Notes under the pieces: generated by a model
What the model was told of the DNA's origin: nothing
The model's database searches: none
Seen by the model: the letters and a program-made list of their open reading frames with translations, nothing else
In this document: positions 9,869 to 18,810 of the stretch, piece after piece
How the letters are laid out: each line of letters begins with the position of its first letter
Numbering within the stretch: position 1 is the stretch's first letter
Source: an uncultured Collinsella sp.
Lineage (GTDB): Bacteria > Actinomycetota > Coriobacteriia > Coriobacteriales > Coriobacteriaceae
Reading direction: 5' to 3'
Assembly: GCA_902465015.1 (NCBI GenBank)
Contig: CABQLK010000004.1
Location: forward strand, 6,379-70,378
DNA: 64,000 nucleotides
Translations under genes and position numbers: made by a program

Positions 9869-9898
9869 AAAAGGCGGGACGAGTTGCCCCGCCCCGCC
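9869..9898 (-). terminator. Terminator after the molybdenum hydroxylase genes
   Basis: GC-rich stem GGCGGG (9873-9878) / CCCGCC (9893-9898) followed on the reverse strand by TTTT, 25 bases past the stop codon of the large subunit. Confidence 0.5.
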
Positions 9899-9922
9899 CA
9901 TTACGGCTTGTTCGCTGACCTG

Positions 9923-12754
9923 TTACTCCCCCAGCAGGGCCTTCTCGGGCGTGATCGGAAGCGAGCGCACCTGGTGGCCGGTGGCGTGCGCCACTGCCGA
10001 GGCCACGGCGGCGAGCGGCGTGTTGATGACGACCTCGCCGATCGACTTGGCACCAAACGGGCCCGTCGGCTCGCAGCTCGGCTCAAAGGCCACGCGAATG
10101 CTGCCGATATCCAGGCGCGTGGGCAGCTTGTAGCTCATAAAGTTGCCGGTGCGCAGGCGACCGCGATCATCGTGCTCGACAATCTCGTAGAGCGCATGAC
10201 CGATACCCTGGGCAATGCCGCCCTCGGCCTGGACGCGCGCGAGCGCCTCGTTGATCACGGTGCCGCAGTCGACGGCCGCCGCATAGTCCACCACACTCAC
10301 CTTGCCGGTGGCCTTGTCGACCTCGACCTCGGCAATACCGGCCATAAACGGCGGAGGCGAAACGGGCAGGCAGGCAGAGGCGTGCGAGGTCAGCGCGTCG
10401 CCGCCCGCGATGTTCTTGACGCACAGGTTGGCAAAGTCGCGCAGCGTAAGGTAGCGGTTCTGCTCGCGCGCGGCGCGCTCGTCGGACAGACGCACGTACT
10501 GGCCATCGAAGACCACGTCGGCGGCGTCCACGTCCCACATCTGGGCGGCCTTGGCGCAGATCTTCTCACGCAGCTCGGTCGCGGCGTTCTTGGCGGCAAG
10601 GCCCGTCACGTACGTACCCGAGCTCGCGTACGAGCCGGCGTCGAACGGCGACACGTCGGTGTCCACGCCGCGCACCACGATCAGCGAGCTCTCCACGCCC
10701 AGCTCCTCGGCGGCAATCTGCGCCAGGATTGTATCGACGCCCATGCCGTTATCGGTGGCGCCGGTGCCGATGGTAATGAAGCCGTCCTCTTCCAGGCGCA
10801 TGTCGATGCCGGCGATATCCACGTTGGAAATACCCGAGCCCTGCATGGTGAGCGCACAGCCCAGGGCACGCACGCGGTCGCCCAGGTCGACGGCCAGCGG
10901 CTTGTCGCGCCAACCGATCATGTCCATCGCGCGCAGCAGGCAGCGGTCGAGCGCGCAGGCGTTGAGCTTCTCGTTGTAGTACTGCGGCATGATCTCGCCC
11001 TCGCGCACGATGTTCTTAAGGCGCAGGTCGGCGGGATCCATGTGTAGCATGTCGGCGAGCTCGTTGACGGCACTCTCCACGGCAAACTGGCCCTGGGTGG
11101 CACCGTAGCCACGATACGCGCCGCCACGGTTGGTATTGGTGTAGACGGCGTCCCAGCTAAAGCGGCTCGCCTTCACATGGTTGTAGATGGGCAGGCTCTT
11201 GTGGCCCGAAAGGCCGATTGTCGTGGTGGCATGCTCGCCATAGGCGCCGGCGTTGGACAGCGTGTGCAGGTCGATGGCCGTGATAGTGCCGTCGTTCATG
11301 GCGCCCAGCTTAACGGTCATCTGCATCTGGTGACGCGAGTTGCCCGCGGTGATGGTCTCTTCGCGGGTGTAGCAGCAATAGCTCGGACGGCCGGTCTGCT
11401 GGGTGACGAACGCCACGAAGATCTCGCAGCAGCCCGTCTGCTTGGAGCCAAAGCCGCCGCCGATGCGCGGCTTAATGACCTGCACCTGCGACTGCGGGAT
11501 GTCGAGCGACTGCGCGACCATGCGGCGAACGTGGAAGGGCACCTGCGTCGAGGTGGTCACCGAGATGCGCCCGAACGCGTCGGTCGTCGCGAAGGCGCGG
11601 AAAGTTTCCATGGGCGCGGTCTGCGTGGCCTGGCTGGTGTAGGTGCGCTCAAAGACGATGTCACTCTGGGCGAACGCCTCGTCAAGGTCGCCAAAATCGC
11701 TGGTACCGCTGCACACCAGGTTGCGAGCAACGTCGCCGCCTTGCGGGAACATAAAGGTCACGTCGCCCTCGGGGTGGACCACGATGTCGTTATCGAGTGC
11801 CTGGGTAAAGTCGAGCAGGGGCTCGAGCACCTCGTAATCGATCTTGATGAGCTTGAGTGCCTTGTCGGCGGCCTCCTCGGTCTCGGCGGCGACGATCGCC
11901 ACCTCCTCGTTTTGATAACGCACCAGGTTCTCGAGGATCAGGCGGTCGTAGGGACTCGGCTGCGGATAACTCTGACCGGCGATGGTAAAGCGGCGCTGGG
12001 GCACGTCCTCGTAGGTGTAGACGCCCACCACGCCGGGCACCTTCAGGGCGCGCGACGTATCGATGGAGCGGATCTTGGCGCGGGCATAGGGGCTGCGCTT
12101 GAGCTTGACGATCAGGGCGCCGGCGGGCACCAGGTCACCCGTGTAGACGGGACGTCCCTCGAGCAGAGCCTTCGAGTCCTTCTTGGGCTGCTTGTGGGTG
12201 ATCTGCTTGTAGGAGACACCGTCGCAGCTGGTGTCGTTGACCGGCAGCTCGGGCATCTCAAAGCCCACCTGAACACCGGACTCGTTAAGGAAGCGCACGA
12301 TGGCGCGCAGCTGGCTCTCGTAGCCGCTGCAACGGCAGAGGTTGCCGGCTAGCTGGCGCGAGAGCTCCTCGCGCGTGGCGACGAGGCTCGGGTCCTCCTT
12401 GGCGGCGCGGGCAAGCGCCAGCACGTTCATGATGAGGCCGGGGGCGCAAAAACCGCACTGCTCGGCACCTTCGGCAGCCATCGCGCGGGCAAGTGCCTCG
12501 GACTCGGCCTTGAGGCCCTCAAGCGTGGTGATGGTGTGTCCCTCAACACGGGCGGCGGGAACCGAGCAGCTCAGCACCGGGTCGCCGTCGAGCCACACCG
12601 TGCACAGGCCGCAGTTGGTGGTCTCGCAGGCACAGCGCACCGACGCGCAGCCCTGTTCGCGCAGCAGCGCAAAGAGCATGGTGTCGGGGGCAATCTGAAC
12701 CTTGACCTTGCGGCCGTTGAGCGTAAAGGAAAGATCGATGAGTTTGGCAGCCAT
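9923..12754 (-). CDS. Molybdenum hydroxylase, fused 2Fe-2S and molybdopterin subunits
   Basis: Xanthine dehydrogenase / aldehyde oxidoreductase family, 943 aa, with the small iron-sulfur subunit fused in front of the catalytic subunit as in the single-chain Desulfovibrio Mop enzyme. Cluster ligands: CETTNCGLC plus an earlier Cys (plant-type 2Fe-2S, about residues 36-60), QCGFCAPG and GNLCRCSGYE (second 2Fe-2S). Molybdopterin contacts: GGGFGSKQ and GGAYRGYGATQGQ. The catalytic Glu is in GPFGAKSIGEVV. Overlaps the FAD-subunit gene by one base. The substrate (purine, nicotinate or aldehyde) cannot be read from the sequence. With selenium genes close by, a labile-selenium hydroxylase is possible, but the usual yqeB/yqeC markers are absent here. 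Confidence 0.85.
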   Translation of the reverse strand: MAAKLIDLSFTLNGRKVKVQIAPDTMLFALLREQGCASVRCACETTNCGLCTVWLDGDPVLSCSVPAARVEGHTITTLEGLKAESEALARAMAAEGAEQCGFCAPGLIMNVLALARAAKEDPSLVATREELSRQLAGNLCRCSGYESQLRAIVRFLNESGVQVGFEMPELPVNDTSCDGVSYKQITHKQPKKDSKALLEGRPVYTGDLVPAGALIVKLKRSPYARAKIRSIDTSRALKVPGVVGVYTYEDVPQRRFTIAGQSYPQPSPYDRLILENLVRYQNEEVAIVAAETEEAADKALKLIKIDYEVLEPLLDFTQALDNDIVVHPEGDVTFMFPQGGDVARNLVCSGTSDFGDLDEAFAQSDIVFERTYTSQATQTAPMETFRAFATTDAFGRISVTTSTQVPFHVRRMVAQSLDIPQSQVQVIKPRIGGGFGSKQTGCCEIFVAFVTQQTGRPSYCCYTREETITAGNSRHQMQMTVKLGAMNDGTITAIDLHTLSNAGAYGEHATTTIGLSGHKSLPIYNHVKASRFSWDAVYTNTNRGGAYRGYGATQGQFAVESAVNELADMLHMDPADLRLKNIVREGEIMPQYYNEKLNACALDRCLLRAMDMIGWRDKPLAVDLGDRVRALGCALTMQGSGISNVDIAGIDMRLEEDGFITIGTGATDNGMGVDTILAQIAAEELGVESSLIVVRGVDTDVSPFDAGSYASSGTYVTGLAAKNAATELREKICAKAAQMWDVDAADVVFDGQYVRLSDERAAREQNRYLTLRDFANLCVKNIAGGDALTSHASACLPVSPPPFMAGIAEVEVDKATGKVSVVDYAAAVDCGTVINEALARVQAEGGIAQGIGHALYEIVEHDDRGRLRTGNFMSYKLPTRLDIGSIRVAFEPSCEPTGPFGAKSIGEVVINTPLAAVASAVAHATGHQVRSLPITPEKALLGE

Positions 12755-13668
12755 TAGCGCACCTCGCTAGAATCGACGCCGGGCACGCGGCGGCAGGAAT
12801 ACTCGTCCGTGGCAAACTTAGGCACTTGCACGGTCTCGAGCTCGCGGGCAAGCGCGGCCGAAAGCTCGATGCCGGCGGCGCGGCGCACGGCCTGCACGGC
12901 AAGCGGCGCCGAGATGCGACGGCGGTAGTCGGCCGAGCCCCACATATTGGTGCCGTAGCTCAGCGCGCGTACGGACGTGGCCAGGGCGCGCAGCTCGTCC
13001 TCGGAAGGCTGCTCGTTCACCAGACCGCATGCCTCGCCCTGCAGCAGGGTCGCACGCAGCGGACGGGCACCCACGGTGACATGCCAGCTGTTGTTCCACC
13101 AGGCAGCGGTGACGTTGAGCGAGGGGAAGTCGGTCGCGGCCTTGCGCACGGCCTCATAGCTGGCACGGTAATCGTGCTTGACGACCACCACGTGCTCGAT
13201 CACGTCGCGCACATAGCCCATGTCCGCGAACTCGGCGAGCGGCACGCGGCCGGCGCCCGTCAACTCAACATAGGAATCGAGCGCGAGAAAGGCGGAGAGA
13301 ACGTCCGAGAAGCCAAAGCGGCCGTAGATGCTGCCGCCCACCGTGGCGGTATTGCGCAGCTGCACGCCCACGATGTCGTGGACAGCGAACTCAAAGACAT
13401 TGTTGACAAGCGCGTTGAGCCCGGCATGACGCTCGAGCTGACGCAGGGTGCACATGGCGCCGATGCGAAATTCGGTCTCGGTCTCCTCGATCTGATCGAG
13501 TCCGCAGGCCGAAAGGTCAATCGCCGTCGCCACGCGACGCGATCCCAGGCGCATCCAGATGCCGCCGCCCACAATCTTGTTGTTGCGGTTCTTCTGTAAG
13601 AGCTCATAGGCTTCGGCCGCGTTTCCAACACGGACGTAGGTACCGAACTTGAGCACGTTCTCCCCCAT
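12754..13668 (-). CDS. Molybdenum hydroxylase FAD-binding subunit
   Basis: Medium (FAD) subunit of a xanthine dehydrogenase-type enzyme (304 aa), passing electrons from the 2Fe-2S clusters to a soluble acceptor. The FAD loop VGGGIWMRLGSRR sits near residue 35 (family pattern GGGTxL) and QLRNTATVGGSIYGRFGFSD is the second FAD motif. The annotated ATG (13668) has a weak ribosome site; a GTG four codons later (13656, MLKFGTYVRV) is preceded by GGGGGAG and fits the family N-terminus. Transcribed before, and overlapping, the catalytic subunit gene. Confidence 0.85.
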   Translation of the reverse strand: MGENVLKFGTYVRVGNAAEAYELLQKNRNNKIVGGGIWMRLGSRRVATAIDLSACGLDQIEETETEFRIGAMCTLRQLERHAGLNALVNNVFEFAVHDIVGVQLRNTATVGGSIYGRFGFSDVLSAFLALDSYVELTGAGRVPLAEFADMGYVRDVIEHVVVVKHDYRASYEAVRKAATDFPSLNVTAAWWNNSWHVTVGARPLRATLLQGEACGLVNEQPSEDELRALATSVRALSYGTNMWGSADYRRRISAPLAVQAVRRAAGIELSAALARELETVQVPKFATDEYSCRRVPGVDSSEVR

Positions 13669-13747
13669 CTCTTCACTTGTCCAGTACTTTTAAGTGTACC
13701 AAACGAGGGGCCGCACACCGTTTTAGGACAAAATCCACCCACCCATC

Positions 13748-13822
13748 CATAACTTGCGGTGATATACGGACTGATTAACCGTTCTGGAACGCAAAACAGT
13801 CCGTATATCACCGCAAGTTATG
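13748..13822. repeat. Family A palindrome, copy 2
   Basis: Perfect 26-bp arms (13748-13773 / 13797-13822) separated by 23 bases. It lies between the gdhA terminator and the FAD-subunit gene. The arm sequence CTTGCGGTGATATACGGACT matches the copy at 1429 almost base for base. Confidence 0.85.
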
Positions 13823-13842
13823 AGGAGTCCTCCGGGATAGAA

Positions 13843-13873
13843 AAGGCTCCCAGCCGGAATGGCTGGAAGCCTT
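13843..13873 (-). terminator. Intrinsic terminator after gdhA
   Basis: 13-bp stem (13843-13855 / 13861-13873, one wobble) with a five-base loop, then TTCT on the reverse strand, 26 bases after the gdhA stop codon. Confidence 0.75.
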
Positions 13874-13898
13874 ATCACATGCTATGTCGAGCGAAGAC

Positions 13899-15254
13899 CT
13901 AGCAGACGCCCTGGGCGAGCATGGCGTCAGCGACCTTCAGGAAGCCGGCGATGTTGGCGCCCATAACAAAGTTGCCCTCCTGGCCGTACTCCTTGGCGGT
14001 GTCGTCCACGTTGTGGAACATGCCACGCATGAGCTGCTCGAGCTTGCCGTCGACCTCCTCGAAGGTCCAGGACAGATGCTCGGCGTTCTGGCTCATCTCC
14101 AGGCCGGACACGAGCACGCCGCCGGCGTTGGCAGCCTTACCGGGCATAAAGGCGACGCCGTTCTCCTGGAAGTAAGTCGTGGCCTCGATGGTCGTGGGCA
14201 TGTTCGCGCCCTCGCCGACCACCTTGCAGCCGTTGGCGACGAGTGCCTGGGCGTCCTCGAGCAGCAGCGTGTTCTCGCGAGCGCAGGGCAGCGCGATATC
14301 GCAGGGAAGCTGCCACACGCCGCGGCCGTCGCCCTCGTGCCACACGGCGTTGGGCTTCTCGTCAACGTACATAGCGAGCGTAACGCCCTTGTCGTGGCCG
14401 GAGCGCTTCTTGTTGTAGACGTGCTCGAGCACAGTGTAGTCGATGCCGTCGGGATCCTCGACCCAGCCGTGAGTATCGGAGCAGGCCAGCACCTTGCCGC
14501 CGAGCTGGGCGACCTTCTGAACCGCGTAGATGGCGACGTTGCCGGAGCCATGAACGACGACGTTCTTGCCCTCGAAGGAGTCGCCGCGGCTCTTGAGGTA
14601 CTCGTCCACAAAGTAGGCGAGGCCGTAGCCGGTGGCCTCGGTACGGGCGAGCGAGCCGCCAAAGGAGAGGCCCTTGCCGGTGAGGACGCCGGTCCACTCG
14701 TTGGTCAGGCGCTTGTACTGACCGAACAGGTAGGCAACCTCGCGGCCGCCAACGCCCAAGTCGCCGGCGGGAACGTCGGTGTTGGGGCCGATGTGGCGAT
14801 AGAGCTCGGTCATGAAGGACTGGCAGAAGTGCATGATCTCGTTGTTGGACTTGCCCTTGGGGTCAAAGTCGGAGCCGCCCTTGCCGCCGCCCATGGGAAG
14901 GGTGGTCAGGCTGTTCTTGAGGATCTGCTCCAGGCCCAGGAACTTGAGCATACCCAGGGTGACCGTCGGGTTAAAGCGCAGACCGCCCTTGTAGGGTCCA
15001 ATGGCAGAGTTGAACTCGACGCGATAGCCGCGGTTGACCTGAACCTTGCCCTGGTCGTCGACCCAGGGAACACGGAACATGACGATGCGCTCGGGCTCGA
15101 CGAGGCGCTCCAGCAGGGCGGCCTCCTCGTACTCGGGGTGGGCGTCGAGCGCCGGCTGGATGGTGCCGAGGATCTCGGTCGCGGCCTGGATGAACTCAGG
15201 CTGCTCGGGATAGCGGGCCTTGAGCTCTTCGAGAACTTTCTGCGTGTAGCTCAT
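13899..15254 (-). CDS. gdhA: NADP-type glutamate dehydrogenase
   Basis: Interconverts 2-oxoglutarate plus ammonium and glutamate; at 451 aa it is the hexameric GDH-I class, usually NADPH-dependent and biosynthetic. Substrate-binding lysines are in PMGGGKGGSDFDPKGKS, the catalytic Asp region is DVPAGDLGVGGREV, and the Rossmann motif is VHGSGNVAIYAVQK. TGGAGGAAG precedes the ATG. Monocistronic: a terminator follows and about 250 bp of non-coding sequence with a GC-rich hairpin precedes it. Confidence 0.94.
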   Translation of the reverse strand: MSYTQKVLEELKARYPEQPEFIQAATEILGTIQPALDAHPEYEEAALLERLVEPERIVMFRVPWVDDQGKVQVNRGYRVEFNSAIGPYKGGLRFNPTVTLGMLKFLGLEQILKNSLTTLPMGGGKGGSDFDPKGKSNNEIMHFCQSFMTELYRHIGPNTDVPAGDLGVGGREVAYLFGQYKRLTNEWTGVLTGKGLSFGGSLARTEATGYGLAYFVDEYLKSRGDSFEGKNVVVHGSGNVAIYAVQKVAQLGGKVLACSDTHGWVEDPDGIDYTVLEHVYNKKRSGHDKGVTLAMYVDEKPNAVWHEGDGRGVWQLPCDIALPCARENTLLLEDAQALVANGCKVVGEGANMPTTIEATTYFQENGVAFMPGKAANAGGVLVSGLEMSQNAEHLSWTFEEVDGKLEQLMRGMFHNVDDTAKEYGQEGNFVMGANIAGFLKVADAMLAQGVC

Positions 15255-15511
15255 GCTTCCTCCAATGATGGGAAACGAAAAATGTTGATCGCGGCACCCT
15301 ATGCGCCGCGAACTTTATCGAGTATGGATAATATCGCACTGTTGCGGGAAAGTTTCGCATAAGCAGACGGGCAGATGTTTCGTTTTGATTACGATGCAGG
15401 TAGAAGCGTTTTTGAGTGCCTGACATGCAAAACCCGTGTTTCAAACCTGTTTCGTCCACATGTTCCAAACCACCACATTGGGGACAGGCACCTTTGTGGT
15501 GATGTTGGTGG

Positions 15512-15907
15512 TTAGAGGACGAGCTGATGGTAGTCGGCGGGGGTTATGCGGCCTTCGGTGGCAGCGCGGAAGGCGGCGAGTGCATCGCCCGAGAACGGCA
15601 TGGCCCAGCACAGCCCGCAGCCGGCGGTGATGGAGCCGGGCAGCGGCATGATGCGCCCGGGCACACCGGCGGCAAGGCACAGCTGCTCGCATTCCATCAC
15701 ATCGAAGGTGCTATCGAACGAAACGATGATCTTGCGTTCATGGTCGAGAGCATCACCGGACGGGCCTTCGCGGTGTGCATCGCGATACGCCGCGGCGGCC
15801 GCTTCCTCTTCCGCAGTATGTCCACAGCCACCGCAACCGCAGGTACAGGGTTCGGACCCGTCGCAAGTGCAAGGTTCTCCCGTGTCGGGACAAATATCGT
15901 GAGACAT
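15512..15907 (-). CDS. DUF3343 (putative Se/S carrier) protein with Cys-rich N-terminus
   Basis: 131 aa. Residues 55-131 form a DUF3343 domain: IIVSFDSTFDVMECEQLC, GRIMPLPGSITAGCGLCW. Family members are proposed selenium or sulfur carriers because they co-occur with selenium genes. The first 35 residues are packed with Cys (CPDTGEPCTCDGSEPC then CGCGGCGH), suggesting a metal or persulfide site. It starts 15 bases after mobA and ends the selA-selB-selC-mobA unit. A shorter paralogue is at 42509-42760, and both genes share the leader TTGGAGTTGCCATG. Function remains a hypothesis. Confidence 0.75.
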   Translation of the reverse strand: MSHDICPDTGEPCTCDGSEPCTCGCGGCGHTAEEEAAAAAYRDAHREGPSGDALDHERKIIVSFDSTFDVMECEQLCLAAGVPGRIMPLPGSITAGCGLCWAMPFSGDALAAFRAATEGRITPADYHQLVL

Positions 15908-15922
15908 GGCAACTCCAATCGT

Positions 15923-16555
15923 CTAGGCGAGTAACTCGGCCGCCGCAAACTCCTCGGGCGTATTGACGTTCTCGAAGCAGAGCGTCGAGCCCGCGGCCTT
16001 AACGATCTGCGGCTCATCCATATAACCGGCCTGAACGCGATTGATCAGGCAGCGAATGCGCTGTCGGTCGCAGGAGAGCAGCTCTTGGGCAACCGGCGCA
16101 CACGCGTCACGGCGCCAGACGGCGCAAAGCGGCTCAATTCCCCGCTCCTCGCGCGGCACGCACACGTCGAGCGCCTCGGCCTCAACACAGCCAGCAAGGG
16201 CACCGATTAGCTCCGAAGAGACAAACGGCATATCACAGGCGACGATAGCAACGAGAGGCAGCCGGGCCGCAGTCAGCGAACTCGCGATGCCGCGCATGGC
16301 GCCCGCCGGCCCCTCAAGGTCCGACACTATTCGCGGCACCAGGCCGCCAAACGCGCGCTCCTCAAGGTAGGCCAGCTCGCTGGGACGCGAAGTCGTCACG
16401 ACCAACTCGCCGGCAACTGGCGCCAGCCGGCCCAGCACGCGCTCGATGAGCGGCTCGCCGCAAAACGCCATGCGCGCCTTATCGCGGCCCATGCGCGACG
16501 ACAACCCGCCCGCCTGGACGACACAAGAAAGATCGGCCCGTCTTACGGTAGTCAT
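15923..16555 (-). CDS. mobA: Molybdenum cofactor guanylyltransferase
   Basis: Attaches GMP to molybdopterin to give the MGD cofactor used by FdhF-type enzymes (210 aa). Nucleotide loop QAGGLSSRMGRDKA near the N-terminus, DLEGPAGAMRG, the metal-binding CDMPFV, and the conserved FENVNTPEE near the C-terminus. ATG 16555 is preceded by GGAGGTG nine bases upstream; an ATG at 16573 would swallow that site. Placed between tRNA-Sec and a DUF3343 gene, consistent with joint supply of selenium and molybdenum to formate dehydrogenase. Confidence 0.88.
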   Translation of the reverse strand: MTTVRRADLSCVVQAGGLSSRMGRDKARMAFCGEPLIERVLGRLAPVAGELVVTTSRPSELAYLEERAFGGLVPRIVSDLEGPAGAMRGIASSLTAARLPLVAIVACDMPFVSSELIGALAGCVEAEALDVCVPREERGIEPLCAVWRRDACAPVAQELLSCDRQRIRCLINRVQAGYMDEPQIVKAAGSTLCFENVNTPEEFAAAELLA

Positions 16556-16709
16556 ACGGCAAAACACCTCCATCGGCGCGTTCTAAACCCAGCGCACGGG
16601 GCAAATACCGTAGGCGACAAGGCAGACGACACGGCGGACCCGCACAAAAACAAAACAGCGCCCTTGCGGCACGCAGCAAGACCGCGAGCACAAAAGCGCT
16701 GGTAGCGTA

Positions 16710-16806
16710 TGGCGGGAACGTATGTGAATCGAACACATCCAAGACGTTTTGCACGCCTCGCAACGGTTTTGAGGACCGCGGAGCCCACCGGAGCCCATCC
16801 GTTCCC
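16710..16806 (-). tRNA. selC: tRNA-Sec (anticodon UCA)
   Basis: 97 nt with the hallmarks of selenocysteine tRNA: extended acceptor beginning GGGAACGG, anticodon stem CGGT/ACCG with loop CCTCAAA giving anticodon UCA, a long variable arm (TTGCGAGGCGTGCAAAACG), T-loop GTTCGATTC and encoded CCA. It lies 36 bases downstream of selB on the same strand. Confidence 0.95.
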
Positions 16807-16842
16807 AAGTGCGGCGGTATTTTACCAAACCGAGCAGCCAAT

Positions 16843-18810
16843 CTAGCGCAGGGAGCGCAGGCCGCCGGCATCCTTGTCGAGCACCGTAAAGCGCACGGCA
16901 TCCAGGTGCTCCAAGATGCTGATGGCACGTTTGCGCGACACACCCAGGGCCTCGCGCAGTACGCTCGTGGTGGCAGCACCGCCGGCTGCCTCAATGGCGG
17001 CGGCAACAAGCTCGCGCGCATGGGCCTCGGCGGCAGCGGACAGGGCAACGTCGCGCTCGACCTTAACGATCGAGCGATTGAGCGAAAGCTCGCGCAGGGC
17101 ACGCGTCATGGTGTCGCGATCGAGCTGCAACTGCTCGCCCACCTCGGGCAATATCGGTGCATCGAGGCCGGCTTCGTCCAGCAAGGCAACGATACGTTCG
17201 CAGGCCTCGCGCACCACACGCGCCGCGGCGGCAGCGGAGTGCGGGTCGAATACCTCGGCACCCTCGGCGGCACACACGCCACGCGAGCAGCCCTCGGCAA
17301 TCAGAGCCGCGGCAACGCCATCATCAGCGGCAGGCCACGCAGCATGGGCAACGGCGCCGGGCGTAAAGCCCGTCTCCTTGGGAGACGCCGCGTGCATGGC
17401 TGACAGGATCGCCGCCAGTGCATCCATCGCAGCGTCGAGCACCACGGCGTCCGCCAAGTAGTCCGCATCACCCACAGCAAGCTTGCGAACAGAGCCCTGC
17501 GCCACCAACCCGCGCAGTGCGGCATCGACCTCGCCGACACCAAGATCCAAAGCGTCGGCAACATCAACCGCCGTAACTGGCAGCATCTGCAGCGCCAGCC
17601 AAGCGCCCACGCCGCCCGCGATATCGCCGGACTCGAGCGCCGCATACAGCGCACGTTCCCCTTCAGAAAGCTCGCGCGAGCGACGGCAGCGCGAAAGCAG
17701 CACGCGCCCGCCACCAACAAGCATCACGGGCGAATAGGACAGCACTACGGCATGGTCCCCGGCACGTAGCGGCAGCGAGTTTTCCAAGCGCACCTGAACG
17801 ATACGGGTCTCGCCCACCGCCATGGGGGCCTCGCCCTCCATGAACATGATGCGACCGACGACCTCGGCCGTACCGGCCATCACGTGCACGCGCGCACCCG
17901 ACTCGAGCACACGCGGCTTGGCTCCCTCGCGACCCAAATACGTAAACGCCATCATAAAGCGCAGCGTCTGGCCAAAGCGACCCTCCACGCCGAGCATCTC
18001 ACCGCGATCGAGCGCAGCGACGCCATCTCCCACCAGGTTGAGCGCCACACGCTGACCGGGCAGCGCGCGCGGCGTATCGCCATGAACCTGAATCCCGCGT
18101 ACGCGGCAGGCCGTTCGCGACGGCAGTGCGACGAGCTCATCGCCAACCGCAACCGGCGCATCGTGCAGCGTTCCCGTCACCACGGTGCCGGCGCCCTTGA
18201 TCGTAAAGCAGCGGTCGATAGGCAGACGCGGTGCGGCATCGGTGAGCTCGGCACGGGCACGGCAGGAATCCCAGCAAGCGGCAACCTGCTCGTCGAGCGC
18301 AGTCAGCAGGTCATCGATTCCCGCGCCGGTCTTGGACGATACAGGGACAATCGACGCGTCCGCAAACACGGTACCCGACAAAAAGTCATCGACATCAAGC
18401 TCGGCGAGCTCGGTCATCTCGTTATCGGCCAGGTCGCACATCGTCAACGCAACCACCATATGCGTAACGCCCAGCAGCTCCAGCACATGCACGTGCTCGC
18501 GGGTCTGTGGCATCACGCCCTCCACGGCCGATACCACCAACACGGCAACATCAATGCCCGTAGCGCCCTGCACCATGGCGCGCAGGTAGTGCGCATGCCC
18601 CGGCACGTCAACCAGGCCCACGATCTTGCCACTCGGCAGCGCCAGCTCGCCAAAGCCAAGCTCAACGGTCATGCCGCGACGACGCTCAACTTCCAAGCGG
18701 TCGGGGTTTTTGCCCGTCAGCGCCTCGATGAGCGCCGACTTACCGTGGTCAACATGTCCTGCCGTACCTACGATAACGGGACACTCCACCAGCGCTTGAA
18801 TCTCACTCAT
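16843..18810 (-). CDS. selB: Selenocysteine-specific elongation factor
   Basis: GTPase that delivers Sec-tRNA to the ribosome and binds the SECIS hairpin (655 aa). G1 is GTAGHVDHGKS, G3 is DVPGH, and the EF-Tu-like domains II/III follow. The C-terminal 250 residues hold the winged-helix repeats that bind SECIS RNA. The G4 motif reads LTMCDL, where the family usually has a TKxD-like Lys. The ATG overlaps the selA stop by four bases, so expression is coupled. Confidence 0.95.
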   Translation of the reverse strand: MSEIQALVECPVIVGTAGHVDHGKSALIEALTGKNPDRLEVERRRGMTVELGFGELALPSGKIVGLVDVPGHAHYLRAMVQGATGIDVAVLVVSAVEGVMPQTREHVHVLELLGVTHMVVALTMCDLADNEMTELAELDVDDFLSGTVFADASIVPVSSKTGAGIDDLLTALDEQVAACWDSCRARAELTDAAPRLPIDRCFTIKGAGTVVTGTLHDAPVAVGDELVALPSRTACRVRGIQVHGDTPRALPGQRVALNLVGDGVAALDRGEMLGVEGRFGQTLRFMMAFTYLGREGAKPRVLESGARVHVMAGTAEVVGRIMFMEGEAPMAVGETRIVQVRLENSLPLRAGDHAVVLSYSPVMLVGGGRVLLSRCRRSRELSEGERALYAALESGDIAGGVGAWLALQMLPVTAVDVADALDLGVGEVDAALRGLVAQGSVRKLAVGDADYLADAVVLDAAMDALAAILSAMHAASPKETGFTPGAVAHAAWPAADDGVAAALIAEGCSRGVCAAEGAEVFDPHSAAAAARVVREACERIVALLDEAGLDAPILPEVGEQLQLDRDTMTRALRELSLNRSIVKVERDVALSAAAEAHARELVAAAIEAAGGAATTSVLREALGVSRKRAISILEHLDAVRFTVLDKDAGGLRSLR

